DNA from: Methylobacterium sp. R2-1
Lineage (GTDB): Bacteria; Pseudomonadota; Alphaproteobacteria; Rhizobiales; Beijerinckiaceae
Length of the DNA: 64,000 bases
NCBI RefSeq assembly: GCF_014191355.1
Contig: NZ_JACHWM010000013.1
Span: forward strand, 1 to 64,000
Direction of reading: 5' to 3'
Positions within the stretch are counted from its first letter, which is position 1, and each line of letters begins with the position of its first letter. The translations under genes were made by a program, and so were the position numbers. The notes beneath the pieces are model-generated. The model did no database searches and was not told where the DNA came from. It saw nothing but the letters and a program-made list of their open reading frames with translations. Shown piece after piece: positions 34,201-43,501 of this stretch.

Positions 34201-34697
34201 ATGTGCCGAATGAACGCGCGCGATCTCGCCATCTTCCGCGCCGGTATCTGCCACGCCGCCGATATCGATAGCCTTGCCGGCGGCGGCTGCACGTCCCAGG
34301 ACATCTGGGCCGTGCTCGGCCGAAAAGCTTACGGGATGAATTCCAGGACGTGGATATGGCGCTTCGACCAGACTACGCTGCAGGCTCTTGCAAGTCCAAT
34401 ACTGCCAACGCTCAGTATCAAATTTGCTGGAAGCCTCGAAGTAAAATCAACCCACACGATAGATCGGGATTCGGCATGTTCCCATACCAAGCATTCCTTC
34501 CAATCGGAACTGCCGGGAAGGATGAGACTGCCAATTCTTGAAGCGCTTAAGTCCGTGATCCTCCTGCACTCGTTGGGCATTGCGCGCCTCCTGCCAGAGT
34601 TGAAGCTGTCAATCCGCACAAGCGGTCAATCACACAATTCCACCTGTGGTTTCGATGATGCAGCTGCATTCTGCGGCACGGTTAATGGAGCCTCCGC
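34201..34697. other. Phage-derived debris, no intact gene
   Basis: The plus-strand frame at 34201-34320 (NARDLAIFRAGICHAADIDSL ... GCTSQDIWAVLGRK) resembles short phage hypotheticals, but it breaks into AT-richer unrelated sequence by about 34330. From 34330 to 34640 neither strand gives a recognisable protein. Nothing else is supported. Confidence 0.4.
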
Positions 34698-34999
34698 GTG
34701 ACCGCCTTAGCGACAGAGCGATGGGAGCATCCCGCAACGTCCTACCTCTCCGTCTGCTCCGGCATCGAGGTTGCCGCGCTCGCATGGGTGTCGCTCCGCT
34801 GGCGGCCGGTGCTCGTCTCCGAGATCGAGGCGTTCCTGCGCGATGTCCTGCCGCTGCGCCCGGCCGCCTGGCCGAGGAATGCCTCGACGGCCTGCGCTAC
34901 TGCGCCCTCGGCAACGCCTACCCGCGCCCTGTGCTCGCCTGGGTCGGTCGGCGGATCGCCGCCGCCAACATACCCCTCTTCACCGTCGCAGCGGAGTGA
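34698..34999 (+). pseudogene. Phage-type DNA cytosine methyltransferase, head joined to tail
   Basis: Starting at GTG 34698, SYLSVCSGIEVAALAWVSLRWRPVLVSEIEAF is the N-terminal SAM-binding motif I (FSGIE type) of a phage C5-cytosine methyltransferase. In another frame, after 34880, the sequence LRYCALGNAYPRPVLAWVGRRIA is the C-terminal motif X (ALGN). The catalytic PC motif and target-recognition domain between them have been deleted and the frame is lost. Non-functional remnant. Confidence 0.72.
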
Positions 35000-35004
35000 C
35001 CGGG

Positions 35005-35298
35005 ATGGGGGACCTCCTCAATCTCGACCGCGCCCTGACGCCGAGCGGGCGCAGTCGGCTACGCGGAGGCACCCATGCGAAGAGGTACGCAGCACTGCTT
35101 GGTACCGGACCAGAGAGCGAGACCCGCAGCACCTGCGAGCACCTCGTGTGGAAGCACCTCTCCAAGGTCTATCGGAAGTGCGAACTCATGCGTCCGTACT
35201 GGAAGGGCGAGAAGGGCACCGGCGTGCTCGCGTCCGCACCAGCCTGCCGGAACTGGAAACCACTCTCCGATCCCAGGATGGCCGGGGACGCAAAGTGA
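35005..35298 (+). CDS. Hypothetical protein, phage-associated, Cys-containing
   Basis: 97 residues from ATG 35005. The stretch TRSTCEHLVWKHLSKVYRKCELMRPYWKGEKGTGVLASAPACRNW has three spaced cysteines and resembles small prophage proteins in which a C...C...C pattern may bind metal, although one expected Cys appears to be lost. It directly follows the methyltransferase remnant. Function unknown, and it may be a decaying gene. Confidence 0.5.
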   Translation: MGDLLNLDRALTPSGRSRLRGGTHAKRYAALLGTGPESETRSTCEHLVWKHLSKVYRKCELMRPYWKGEKGTGVLASAPACRNWKPLSDPRMAGDAK

Positions 35299-35777
35299 GA
35301 GCGCCGGAATCCTCTTGCTGCCGCTGTCGGCCGATCTCCTCGTCGGACAACCAAAGCTCAAGCGGCGCGGCATGGCCCTCAAGGTCCACCACGACTTGCC
35401 TGAAGCTTGCCTCGGTCATCGTTCCGGGCTTCGGCATCGACACAGACGCTCCGATTGCGCGGATAGTGCCCTGCAACTTGATAGAGCCGAGCGATATATT
35501 TACAGTTGCCCCAGGATACACGTCACAACCCAATTTTGATCTTTCCTCCACCGCCCTGAGACAACGTCTCTGCGCAGAGGGTGATCCGACCGATTGGTGG
35601 ACAGGCTTAACAGCCGCCACAACAGACCGCCCGCCGGATGACTCTAGGCCTGCCATGGTGGGTCGTATCGCGCGGAACTCAGCTGCAGACGGTGAGGAGA
35701 CACACCTCAAGTGCGCCGGCCAGGTCCGGTGGATCAAGGACGCCGGCAACGGCCATATCCACGCGCGGTGCGTGACC
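35299..35777. other. Unassigned stretch between phage debris and IS3 remnant
   Basis: The minus strand of about 35300-35560 is the most protein-like frame (GATVNISLGSIKLQGTIRAIG, then VVVDLEGHAAPLELWLSDEEIG) but has no convincing start and matches no family I know. At about 35655-35780 the plus strand ends in THLKCAGQVRWIKDAGNGHI followed by a stop just before the IS3 terminal repeat. Both are probably fragments. Confidence 0.4.
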
Positions 35778-36182
35778 TGACCGGTATTTCGGACCGGGCC
35801 AGTTGTGAGGCTACTGCATGGTCGTGGCCATGGGTAGCCGGAAGGCCAGATCCGGGAAGGTGACGGGCGCCGGCGGCCGGTAGCCCAGCGACGAATGCGG
35901 CCGGACACGGTTGTAGGTGTTCTGCCATAGGCCAATCACGACCTGTGCTTCTCTCAGCGAGTAGAAGATCTCCTGGCGTAGGCACTCGTCACGAAGCTTT
36001 GCTCGGAGACATCCGCCTCCTTGCACGCGACGGTGATACTCTTGCCTTGCGCCGTCTGTACCTCGATTTGGCGCAGCATCAGCACGACCTGCTCCGCGCT
36101 CGGCCTCTGTCCTCGCTTCATTCCCAACTCCTCTGATCCACGCTGATCCTCTCAATCAGCCCGGTCCAAAGCCAGCCGGTCA
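35778..36182 (-). mobile_element. IS3-family element reduced to orfA head plus orfB tail, both terminal repeats kept
   Basis: The ends are TGACCGG...GGACCGGGC at 35778-35799 and its inverted match at about 36160-36182, the TG...CA ends expected for IS3. On the minus strand ATG 36121 begins an orfA head (MKRGQRPSAEQVVLMLRQIE, with ITVACKEADVSEQSF). At about 35990 it switches frame into the orfB tail LRDECLRQEIFYSLREAQVVIGLWQNTYNRVRPHSSLGYRPPAP, which stops at 35811. About 1 kb of catalytic sequence is missing. The element is dead but could in principle be mobilised by a complete copy. Confidence 0.82.
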
Positions 36183-36184
36183 GG

Positions 36185-36424
36185 TCAGAGGGAGAGGATC
36201 AGATCCGCATGCGCCTCGATCGCCGGCAGGCTGTCGTCGGCGTGAATCGGTTTGGGCGCGACGTGACCCTTCTGCGCAAACCGCTGCGACCAGCGGCTGG
36301 CGCTCGACACGCTCACCCCGAACCGCGCCGCCGCCCGATGGAAGGAAGCGCCCCCGGCCACGGCCGCTACGACGCGTTCGCGCAGATCGACAGACAACGG
36401 TAAAGGCATCGCTGGCTCCTTCAC
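36185..36424 (-). pseudogene. IS630-family transposase, N-terminal fragment (second copy)
   Basis: From ATG 36424 (or the internal ATG at 36409) the minus strand reads LPLSVDLRERVVAAVAGGASFHRAAARFGVSVSSASRW, the IS630 helix-turn-helix head, up to IEAHADLILSL and a stop at 36185 beside the IS3 right end. It is close to the fragment at 3633-3901 but clearly a different copy, with several substitutions, and is truncated about 20 codons earlier. No catalytic domain. Confidence 0.8.
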
Positions 36425-36620
36425 CAGTCAACGCCCCAACCACCGTCCCGTCGCAACACCGCCGGGAACAGCTCTAGCAGTCCGAGCGGGCCAGTGCGCA
36501 GGTCGAGTGTGCCACCGGTCTCTGAAGGGTAGACCTCACCGACTGACAAGCCTGGCTACAACGCTGACACCAGCGTCCGGCGCATAAGCAAGCTTGACAG
36601 GCGTGGTCGTTCTAGGTTCT

Positions 36621-36641
36621 GCAATGTCATAACGTAACAGC
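36621..36641 (+). promoter_or_regulatory. Zur-box-like palindrome upstream of the TonB/CobN operon
   Basis: The segment AATGTCATAACGTAACA (36623-36639) fits the proteobacterial Zur consensus AATGTTATA-n-TATAACATT at most central positions with the correct half-site spacing; three central bases and the outer right bases differ. It lies 31 bases before the ATG of the TonB receptor gene, in the likely promoter. A chance match is possible. If real, the operon would be induced by zinc limitation. Confidence 0.35.
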
Positions 36642-36671
36642 TGCGATTTTCGCGTTCTCGTCGGTAGGGTC

Positions 36672-38969
36672 ATGGTTGAGTCAGACGCCGAACGTCGGCA
36701 CCCTCACGTTGTGTTCGGCAGGAATGTCGACTTCTGCGTCTTTACGGGCCTGCTTCTAGGAGTCTGTCTGATCGACCCCAAAGAAGCTGTCGCTCAAGCT
36801 GGTGGTGGTGTTTCCGCCAGCACTGGACCGGAACAGCACGTACTCCTCGAAACCTTGAGCGTTACTGGAGACGCGTCGGGCGGAGGCCTTGGCGGTACAA
36901 CCTTCGAACGCCAGAAGGAGCGGTTTTTGCGCCGCCCAGGAGCGGAGGTCGTGGTCACGGTCAAGGACGCCGAGCCGGGCCGGAGAACGAATCTCAATGA
37001 TACGCTCATCAGAACGCCGGGCGTGTTTGTGACGGAGCGCGGTGCTGGATCACTCGGCTTCATCTCCATTCGTGGCAGCGACATCGCTGCTGAGGGCTCA
37101 CGCAACGGTCGCGGCATTCGCGGCTACATCGATGGGATTCCCCTCGGCCGGACCGATGCGGGCCTGACCAGCGCCCTAATCGATCCGCTCGCGACCGATT
37201 TTGTCGAAGTCTACCGAGGGGCCAACAGCCTCCGATACGGCAGCATCGCCACGGGCGGCGCGCTCAACTTCGTCTCAAAGACGGGGCTGACCGCCCCGTG
37301 GAACGCTGTCACGATCTCCGGCGGCAGCTTCGGCAACCTGCTGACCCAGGCTGAAACGGGCGGGCAGGACGAAAACGTCGACTGGTACCTACAAGGCAAT
37401 ATTTTCAACAATCAGGGCTTTCAGGATCATACGCGCGAGCGCAATTTTCGCTTCAGCGGAAATGTCGGCGTGCGACTGGCGCCGAACATCGAGAGCCGGA
37501 CCTTCTTTGCCGCTGGTCATCTCCTGCAGGATCTGGCCGAGCCGCTGCCGCTCAATACCCTGCGCACGCAGCGACGCACGGCGCCGCCCAACTCCTATCT
37601 CTTCAATGAGCGGCTGAATCTCGATTACCAGCGCATCGCCAATCGCACCACGATCCGCGATGGGGACACCAACTATGAAATCGGGACCTACTTCCTGAAC
37701 ACGCGGCTCGACCATCTGCCCTCCCCCTTTGCCGGCGTCATTGATTACGGGTGGCGCGATTTCGGAGCCTCCGGTCGCGTAGAGCACAAATCGACGCTTG
37801 CAGATTTCCCGACGGAGTTCGTGGCCGGCGCACGGATCAACTACACCGATGCTGATTTTGATCGGTTCCAACACCGAAACAACGGTCGCGACAAGGGACG
37901 GCTGATCTTCGACAACAGCTTTGGCTCGTGGCTCGCCGAGAGCTACGGCGAGGCTGCCATTGAGGTCCTGCCGGGCGTCAGGACCTTCCTCGGCCTGCAG
38001 GCTGTCTACACAACGCGCACGCTCAATGATCTCTATCGTGGCGGCGTAGTCCCGGCCCTTGGCCCAACAGCACCGGGCGGCCCCCAACCTGGGCGCACAG
38101 CGGCGCGTCAAGAGTACGATCGGGATTTCGGTGCCATCAACCCGAAGTTTGGAGCAAACTGGGAATACACGCCCGGCCAGTTCATCTACGCCAATATCGC
38201 GCGGAGCTACGAAGTCCCCTCAGGCGCTGACCTGACCGACCTCCTGAGCGTGCAGGCTCGTACGGGCCGCAGCCTTTCCCCACTCGAAGCGCAGAGCGCC
38301 TGGACGGCGGAGGCCGGCACGCGTGGCGGATGGGATCGTTTCTCCTACGACGTCACGTTCTACCACATGCGCCTGCGTAACGAGATTTTGACGCGGTGTG
38401 CCGACGAGGTCGATCCGAGTTGCGCGACGACAGTCGCGTTCAACGCCCGCAATACCGTCCACAACGGGATCGAGCTCGGTCTCAACACGGAACCGTTCGT
38501 CGATGTCCTGCTGCCGGCTGATCGCATCTTTGTAAACCTCGTCTACAATCTCACCGACTTCCGCTTCGACGGGGATCCGCTTTTCGGAAGCGGTCGCCTA
38601 CCCGTCATCCCGCGTCATCAGCTCTTTGCCGAGGGCGGCTACCGGCATCCGGCCGGCTGGTTCGTGTCGGTGAATGTGCGGGCGCTGAGCGAACGCCGCA
38701 CGACCTTCGACGGAACGGGGGGAGAGGCGTTCATCGTGCCCTCCTACGCGTTGCTGGGGGCTCGGGCAGGCTGGCGCTCGGCGGATGCGTCGTGGAGCGT
38801 ATTCTTGGAAGGACGCAACCTAACTGACGAGGTTTATGTCTCGGAGTTTTCCGCAACGCCGACGATCCCGGTCGTGCAGCAAGGCCCGCGTGTAGTACCG
38901 CGCGTGACGCCCCAGGTCCGTCCGGGAGACGGCCGCGCCGTCTATGCCGGCATCACCCACCGCTTCTGA
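36672..38969 (+). CDS. TonB-dependent outer-membrane receptor (FecA/HmuR-like)
   Basis: 765 residues. After a signal sequence (hydrophobic FTGLLLGVCL, cleavage probably after AVAQA) comes the plug domain with NDTLIRTPGVFVTERG, GFISIRGSDIA, RGIRGYIDGIPLGRTD and VEVYRGANSLRYGSIATGGALNFVSKTG, then a 22-strand barrel with the typical FLEGRNLTDEVYVS close and terminal aromatic ...GITHRF. There is no extra N-terminal signalling domain. It is the first gene of a four-gene operon with a membrane-anchored CobN-type chelatase, so the ligand is probably a metallated tetrapyrrole or similar chelate. The next start is 141 bases downstream. Confidence 0.93.
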   Translation: MVESDAERRHPHVVFGRNVDFCVFTGLLLGVCLIDPKEAVAQAGGGVSASTGPEQHVLLETLSVTGDASGGGLGGTTFERQKERFLRRPGAEVVVTVKDAEPGRRTNLNDTLIRTPGVFVTERGAGSLGFISIRGSDIAAEGSRNGRGIRGYIDGIPLGRTDAGLTSALIDPLATDFVEVYRGANSLRYGSIATGGALNFVSKTGLTAPWNAVTISGGSFGNLLTQAETGGQDENVDWYLQGNIFNNQGFQDHTRERNFRFSGNVGVRLAPNIESRTFFAAGHLLQDLAEPLPLNTLRTQRRTAPPNSYLFNERLNLDYQRIANRTTIRDGDTNYEIGTYFLNTRLDHLPSPFAGVIDYGWRDFGASGRVEHKSTLADFPTEFVAGARINYTDADFDRFQHRNNGRDKGRLIFDNSFGSWLAESYGEAAIEVLPGVRTFLGLQAVYTTRTLNDLYRGGVVPALGPTAPGGPQPGRTAARQEYDRDFGAINPKFGANWEYTPGQFIYANIARSYEVPSGADLTDLLSVQARTGRSLSPLEAQSAWTAEAGTRGGWDRFSYDVTFYHMRLRNEILTRCADEVDPSCATTVAFNARNTVHNGIELGLNTEPFVDVLLPADRIFVNLVYNLTDFRFDGDPLFGSGRLPVIPRHQLFAEGGYRHPAGWFVSVNVRALSERRTTFDGTGGEAFIVPSYALLGARAGWRSADASWSVFLEGRNLTDEVYVSEFSATPTIPVVQQGPRVVPRVTPQVRPGDGRAVYAGITHRF

Positions 38970-39110
38970 CCGGCTCGCGACATCATGCTTGTTCAGCCGG
39001 AAGGCCAGGGTGCACGGCGCCGCGCGATCTCGTCGGAGAGTGCATCACCCATCCCGCAAGGCGGCCGTTCGGGTGAGGTCCAACGAGGGAGGCGGAGAGC
39101 GTCGTGCCGG

Positions 39111-42100
39111 ATGTCGGCGACGCGTGTGCAGGCCATCGTCGGCGCCGGCTTACTGTGGCTTGCTGCTGTTCTGCTTTCGACAATTCCGGCTGGCGCCGAG
39201 GATGCACCGGCCGGGTCGAGGCCTGTCCGGCTGCGCATCGTCGCAACGGACCTCGTGCTGCCGGGTAAGATTGCGAGCATCCGCCGTATCGCCGAGGCCG
39301 AGGGCGTTGCGGTCGAGGAAACGCGGCTCGGCACGAACGGTGGTGCGCCGGATCCGTTCGCGGAGAATGACATCGTCATCATCGATACGCCGCGCCCGGG
39401 CGATGTCGCGGCGATGCAGGCGTCGATGGCGGATACCCTGGCGAAGACGACGCGCCCATGGGTGAGGGTCGGCGGCGGCCCACCGGCGTTTGCCAACATC
39501 GCTGCCGGTGCAGCTCGCCGGATCGCGGCCTACTATGCGTCAGGGGGGCAAGCGAACTTCGCCCTGCTCGCAACCTATCTGCGCAGCTGGGCCGATGGCC
39601 GCGATCCATCGGCCATCCCTCCCGCCGTCCCGCTGCCGGCGTCCGGCCTGTATCATCCTGAGGCCGAGAAAGTTTTTGCGGACGCGCAAGCCTATCAGGA
39701 CTGGGCTCGGTCGCGCTGGAAGGAGGGGGCGCCGCGCATCGCGGTGGCGATCCCGAGCAGCCTTGTGTCCAACATGGAAACACGGGTGGTCGATGAGATC
39801 GTCCGACGCAGCGAAACCGCGGGCTTGGCGCCCGTTCCCTTCTGGTTCGACCAGGCCGATCCGTCCGGACTTGAGCGGACGCTCGGGCCGATTCGGACCG
39901 ACATCCTCATCGTTGCGACCCATCTCCAGAACGGCGCCGCCCGTGCGGCCGAGTTCCTCAAGCTCGGGATCCCGGTCATTCAAACGGTCGGGTACCGAGC
40001 GGGGGATCCGGCCGCCTGGGCAAGCGCGGCGAGCGGCATCCCGACGCCGCTGGTTGCCCCCTTTCTGATCGTCCCTGAGACTTGGGGAGCGACCGACCCG
40101 ATGGTGATCGAGGCCGTGGCGAGCGGCGAACTCGTGCCGCTCACCCGCCAGATCGACGCCCTGGTCGCCAAGGCAGGACGCCTTGCCGCCCTGAAACAGA
40201 AGCCGGCGGCGGAAAAGCAAATCGCGCTGATGTTCTGGAACTATCCCCCCGGCGAGAAGAACCTCGGGGCGTCCAACCTCAACCTGCCGCGAAGCCTCGA
40301 ACGGCTGAGCCGTACCCTTGCAGAAGCGGGTTACGACGTCCCTGCCCTGCGAGAGAAAAGTTTGATCACGGACATGCAGGCGCTGCTCGGTGCCGTCTAC
40401 CATCCCGACCGGGTTACGGACCTGTTGGCGCGAAACATGGCCGTTGCGCTGCCGCTGGCGCGCTACCAAGCCTGGTTTGCGAGCCTGCCCAAGGGCCATC
40501 AGACCGAGATCGTCAAAGCCTGGGGCAAGCCCGAGGACAGCGCGCTGCTGCGTCAGGTGCACGGCGAACCATCGTTCGTCCTGCCGCTGATCCGTGCCGG
40601 CAAGCTCGTGATCATGCCGCAGCTGCCGCGCGGAGAAAGACCGGGCGAGGCCTATCACGATACGGCGGTGCCGCCCGGTCACCTCTACCTTGCGCAGTAC
40701 CTCTACCTTCGTGAGGTCTCTGGCGCCGACGCTCTCATCCACTTCGGAACTCATGGCACCCAGGAGTGGACGCCGGGCAAGGACCGCGGCTTGTCAGTGG
40801 ACGACTACCCCTATCTGCTTCCCGGCGACCTGCCGGTCTTCTACCCCTACATCCAGGACAATGTCGGCGAGGCCGTCCAAGCCAAGCGGCGCGGGCGGGC
40901 GGTCACGATCAGTCATCAGACACCGCCCTTCGCTCCCTCTGGGCTCTATGACGAGCTGCGGGATCTTCACGTCCTGATCCACGAGTATCAGCAGCTTGAG
41001 CCGGGCGCCGCCCGCGACCGAACGGCCGAACGGATCCAAGAGGCGGCGGCTGCAAGCCACATCGACCGCGATCTCGGCCTGAACGTGGAAACCATGCGGC
41101 GCGACGTCCCTGCTTTCCTGTCCAAGCTGCACGATCATCTGCACGGCCTCGCCGCCTCGGTGACGCCGCTCGGCCTGCATACCTTCGGAGAGGCCGCCGC
41201 GCCGGATCACCGGCTCATGACGGTGCTTCAGCAGCTTGGACCGGAGTTTCAGCGCCAGGCAGGCACGGACCCGGAGGAAGCGTATGCGGCAGAGGCGAGG
41301 ACATTCGCCGAGACCCCGGCCTACCGCCTCCTCCAGACGCACCTGCGGAACGGAGACAGCCCCCCTCCGATCACCGAGCCGAAGCTCGCCGCGTTGATCG
41401 AGCGGGCCCGGAAACTCGACGGGCATTTGGCTCAGGTCGATGAGAGCGACGCCTTGCTCGCAGGGCTCGCCGGCCGCTTCGTCGCGCCGGGACCAGGGGG
41501 CGACCCCATACGCAATCCCGAGGTCCCGAACGGCCGGAACCTCTATCCTTTCGAGGCCGACAAGGTGCCGACGCAGGCTGCTTATGAGGCCGGCGACGCG
41601 GCACTCCGGCAGATCATCGAAAGCTATCAGGCGAGTCATGGCGGCACAGCGCCGACGAAGCTTGCTTTCAGCCTTTGGTCCTCCGAGACGATGCGCCACC
41701 TCGGCACGCTCGAGTCGCAGATCCTTCACGCGCTGGGACTGCGTCCAGTCTGGAAGGATGGAGGCCGCGTCGCACGGCTCGATATCATCCCCGCCGCCGA
41801 ACTCGGTCGGCCGCGCATCGACGCGGTGATTCAAGTGACAGGGCTCTACCGGGACCAGTTCGATGGGTTCCTGCGACTGCTTGCGGATGGAATCGAGCGG
41901 CTTTCCCGGCTCGACGAGCCCGGCAACCCGATCGCCGCCAACTCCCGCAGCGCGCTCGCCCGGCTTCTCGCTGCTGGCAACTCGCAGGAAGCGGCAGAGG
42001 GGTTCGCTTCGATGCGCATCTTCTCGAACGCGCCGGGTGATTACACAACAGGCCTCTCGGCTTCGGTGCTGGATTCCACCTCCTGGGAGAAGGACGATGG

Positions 42101-43028
42101 CCTCGCCGATGCCTTCCTCGCCCGAACGCAATACGCCTACGGCTCCAAGGGCTGGGGCATCCGTGCCGAGGCGGGCAACCTTTTGGCAGAGCAGCTTCGG
42201 GGTGTCAGCGCGGCGACGCTGTCCCGCAGCTCGAACCTGCACGGACTGCTGTCGACCGATCATCCCTATGAGTTCCTGGGTGGCCTCTCTCTGGCGGTCC
42301 GCCGCCTCGATGGGCAGGCGCCGGCCCTCTACGTCTCAGATCTGCGTCGGCCCGATGCGCGTGTGGCGACGGCTGGGCAGTTCCTCTCCGATGAACTCCG
42401 TGCCCGCTATCTCAACCCGCACTGGATCGAGGGGATGAAGCGGGAAGGCTACGCCGGGACGCTGGAGATCCTGAACGCGGTCAACAACCTCTGGGGTTGG
42501 CAAGTCGTCGATCCTTCGACTGTTCGTGCCGACCAGTGGCAGTCGATCCATGACACCTTTGTGCGAGACGCCCGCGAACTCGGCCTGAATCAGTGGTTCG
42601 CAAACACCAATCCAACAGCCCAAAAGCAGCTCCTTGAGCGGCTCGTGGAGGCAATCCGGAAAGGCTACTGGGACGCCCCTGATCGCACCCGACGCGAGAT
42701 CGTTGAACGGTGGCAGGAACTCACGGCGCTTGACGGCCTACCGACCGCACCAGAGACAACGCAGGCGTTCGTCGGCGAGATGGCTGCCGGCTTCGGGCTC
42801 CAAGCGGCAGCGTCCGAGGCGCAGGGCGGGGCGCCTGAGCCGAACCCATCCACGGCGATAGTGGGCGAGCCACAAACCGTTCGTGGCCAGGTCATGAAGG
42901 CCGCCCCTGCGGAACCGCAGGCTTGGTACCGCCGCCTCATCGCTCTGCTCCCACTGCTCCTCTTCGCAGCGGGCATGGTTCTTCAAGCCATCACAAACCG
43001 GCGAACTGCCTTCGGATCCACGGCATGA
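39111..43028 (+). CDS. Membrane-anchored periplasmic CobN-type chelatase (HmuS-like)
   Basis: 1305 residues from ATG 39111; the in-frame ATG at 38985 would only add a basic, non-conserved leader. CobN/BchH-family motifs are all there: FWNYPPGEKNLGASNLNLPRSLERL, HFGTHGTQEWTPGK (about 544-557), NGRNLYPFEADKVPT (807), the long SLWSSETMRHLGTLESQILHALGLRPVW segment, IFSNAPGDYTTGLSASVLDSTSWE and HPYEFLGGLSLAVRRLDG. Unlike cytoplasmic cobaltochelatase CobN it starts with a cleavable signal (VGAGLLWLAAVLLSTIPAGAE) and ends with a membrane helix (LIALLPLLLFAAGMVLQAI), placing the catalytic body in the periplasm. The overlap ATGA couples it to the ExbB-like gene. HmuS of Bacteroidota, in the same gene order, removes iron from heme. 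Whether this protein inserts or removes a metal is unknown. Confidence 0.9.
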   Translation: MSATRVQAIVGAGLLWLAAVLLSTIPAGAEDAPAGSRPVRLRIVATDLVLPGKIASIRRIAEAEGVAVEETRLGTNGGAPDPFAENDIVIIDTPRPGDVAAMQASMADTLAKTTRPWVRVGGGPPAFANIAAGAARRIAAYYASGGQANFALLATYLRSWADGRDPSAIPPAVPLPASGLYHPEAEKVFADAQAYQDWARSRWKEGAPRIAVAIPSSLVSNMETRVVDEIVRRSETAGLAPVPFWFDQADPSGLERTLGPIRTDILIVATHLQNGAARAAEFLKLGIPVIQTVGYRAGDPAAWASAASGIPTPLVAPFLIVPETWGATDPMVIEAVASGELVPLTRQIDALVAKAGRLAALKQKPAAEKQIALMFWNYPPGEKNLGASNLNLPRSLERLSRTLAEAGYDVPALREKSLITDMQALLGAVYHPDRVTDLLARNMAVALPLARYQAWFASLPKGHQTEIVKAWGKPEDSALLRQVHGEPSFVLPLIRAGKLVIMPQLPRGERPGEAYHDTAVPPGHLYLAQYLYLREVSGADALIHFGTHGTQEWTPGKDRGLSVDDYPYLLPGDLPVFYPYIQDNVGEAVQAKRRGRAVTISHQTPPFAPSGLYDELRDLHVLIHEYQQLEPGAARDRTAERIQEAAAASHIDRDLGLNVETMRRDVPAFLSKLHDHLHGLAASVTPLGLHTFGEAAAPDHRLMTVLQQLGPEFQRQAGTDPEEAYAAEARTFAETPAYRLLQTHLRNGDSPPPITEPKLAALIERARKLDGHLAQVDESDALLAGLAGRFVAPGPGGDPIRNPEVPNGRNLYPFEADKVPTQAAYEAGDAALRQIIESYQASHGGTAPTKLAFSLWSSETMRHLGTLESQILHALGLRPVWKDGGRVARLDIIPAAELGRPRIDAVIQVTGLYRDQFDGFLRLLADGIERLSRLDEPGNPIAANSRSALARLLAAGNSQEAAEGFASMRIFSNAPGDYTTGLSASVLDSTSWEKDDGLADAFLARTQYAYGSKGWGIRAEAGNLLAEQLRGVSAATLSRSSNLHGLLSTDHPYEFLGGLSLAVRRLDGQAPALYVSDLRRPDARVATAGQFLSDELRARYLNPHWIEGMKREGYAGTLEILNAVNNLWGWQVVDPSTVRADQWQSIHDTFVRDARELGLNQWFANTNPTAQKQLLERLVEAIRKGYWDAPDRTRREIVERWQELTALDGLPTAPETTQAFVGEMAAGFGLQAAASEAQGGAPEPNPSTAIVGEPQTVRGQVMKAAPAEPQAWYRRLIALLPLLLFAAGMVLQAITNRRTAFGSTA

Positions 43029-43501
43029 ATACATTCGAGACGACCCTCTACGACCTCGCGCGGATCTTCCTCGTGCCGGTGACGCTCCTCATCATGGTGT
43101 CTCTGGCCTATGCCTTCGCGACTCTGGGGGCGTTCGTGGTCGAAGCGTTCCAGCGACGGCGCGGCACCTACAGGTCCAGTCTGCTGGCCTTCCAGGCCGA
43201 GGCGAATGTCGGCAGCGACGATCTGGAGCTGTGGATCATGCGCCGGCTCGAATGGCTGCGCATCGTCTCTCGCTCGGCTCCAATGCTGGGCCTCGTCGCG
43301 ACGATGATCCCGATGGGGCCGGCCTTGCTGGCCTTGACCGGCAACGATGCCAGCGCCGTAGGCGCCAACCTAGCCGTCGCTTTTTCGTCCGTGATCCTCG
43401 CCCTCGTGAGTGCATCCATCAGTTTCTTTGTCCTCACCGTTCGGCGGCGCTGGCTGCTGGAGGAACTGCGGTCGTTCGAGCGGGCAAAGGGGATCGTCTG
43501 A
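43025..43501 (+). CDS. MotA/TolQ/ExbB-family proton channel (HmuU-like)
   Basis: 158 residues, start ATG 43025 overlapping the chelatase stop. Three hydrophobic helices: VPVTLLIMVSLAYAFATLGAFVV, then the conserved ExbB/TolQ pair LRIVSRSAPMLGLVATMIPMGPALLALTGND and VGANLAVAFSSVILALVSASISFFVLTVRRR. The APMLGLVATMIPMGPAL block is the MotA_ExbB signature. Such proteins, with a single-helix partner, turn the proton gradient into mechanical work on a periplasmic client. The partner is encoded next, and the client is presumably the chelatase or the TonB receptor. Confidence 0.9.
   Translation: MNTFETTLYDLARIFLVPVTLLIMVSLAYAFATLGAFVVEAFQRRRGTYRSSLLAFQAEANVGSDDLELWIMRRLEWLRIVSRSAPMLGLVATMIPMGPALLALTGNDASAVGANLAVAFSSVILALVSASISFFVLTVRRRWLLEELRSFERAKGIV

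Noticed and set aside
36440-36671. Possible cobalamin riboswitch before the TonB/CobN operon
   Set aside because: The B12 box and the other conserved riboswitch blocks seen at 49588-49770 are absent here.
38985-39110. Longer N-terminus for the CobN-type chelatase
   Set aside because: The extension is basic and non-conserved and would bury the signal peptide; ATG 39111 places the signal at the N-terminus.
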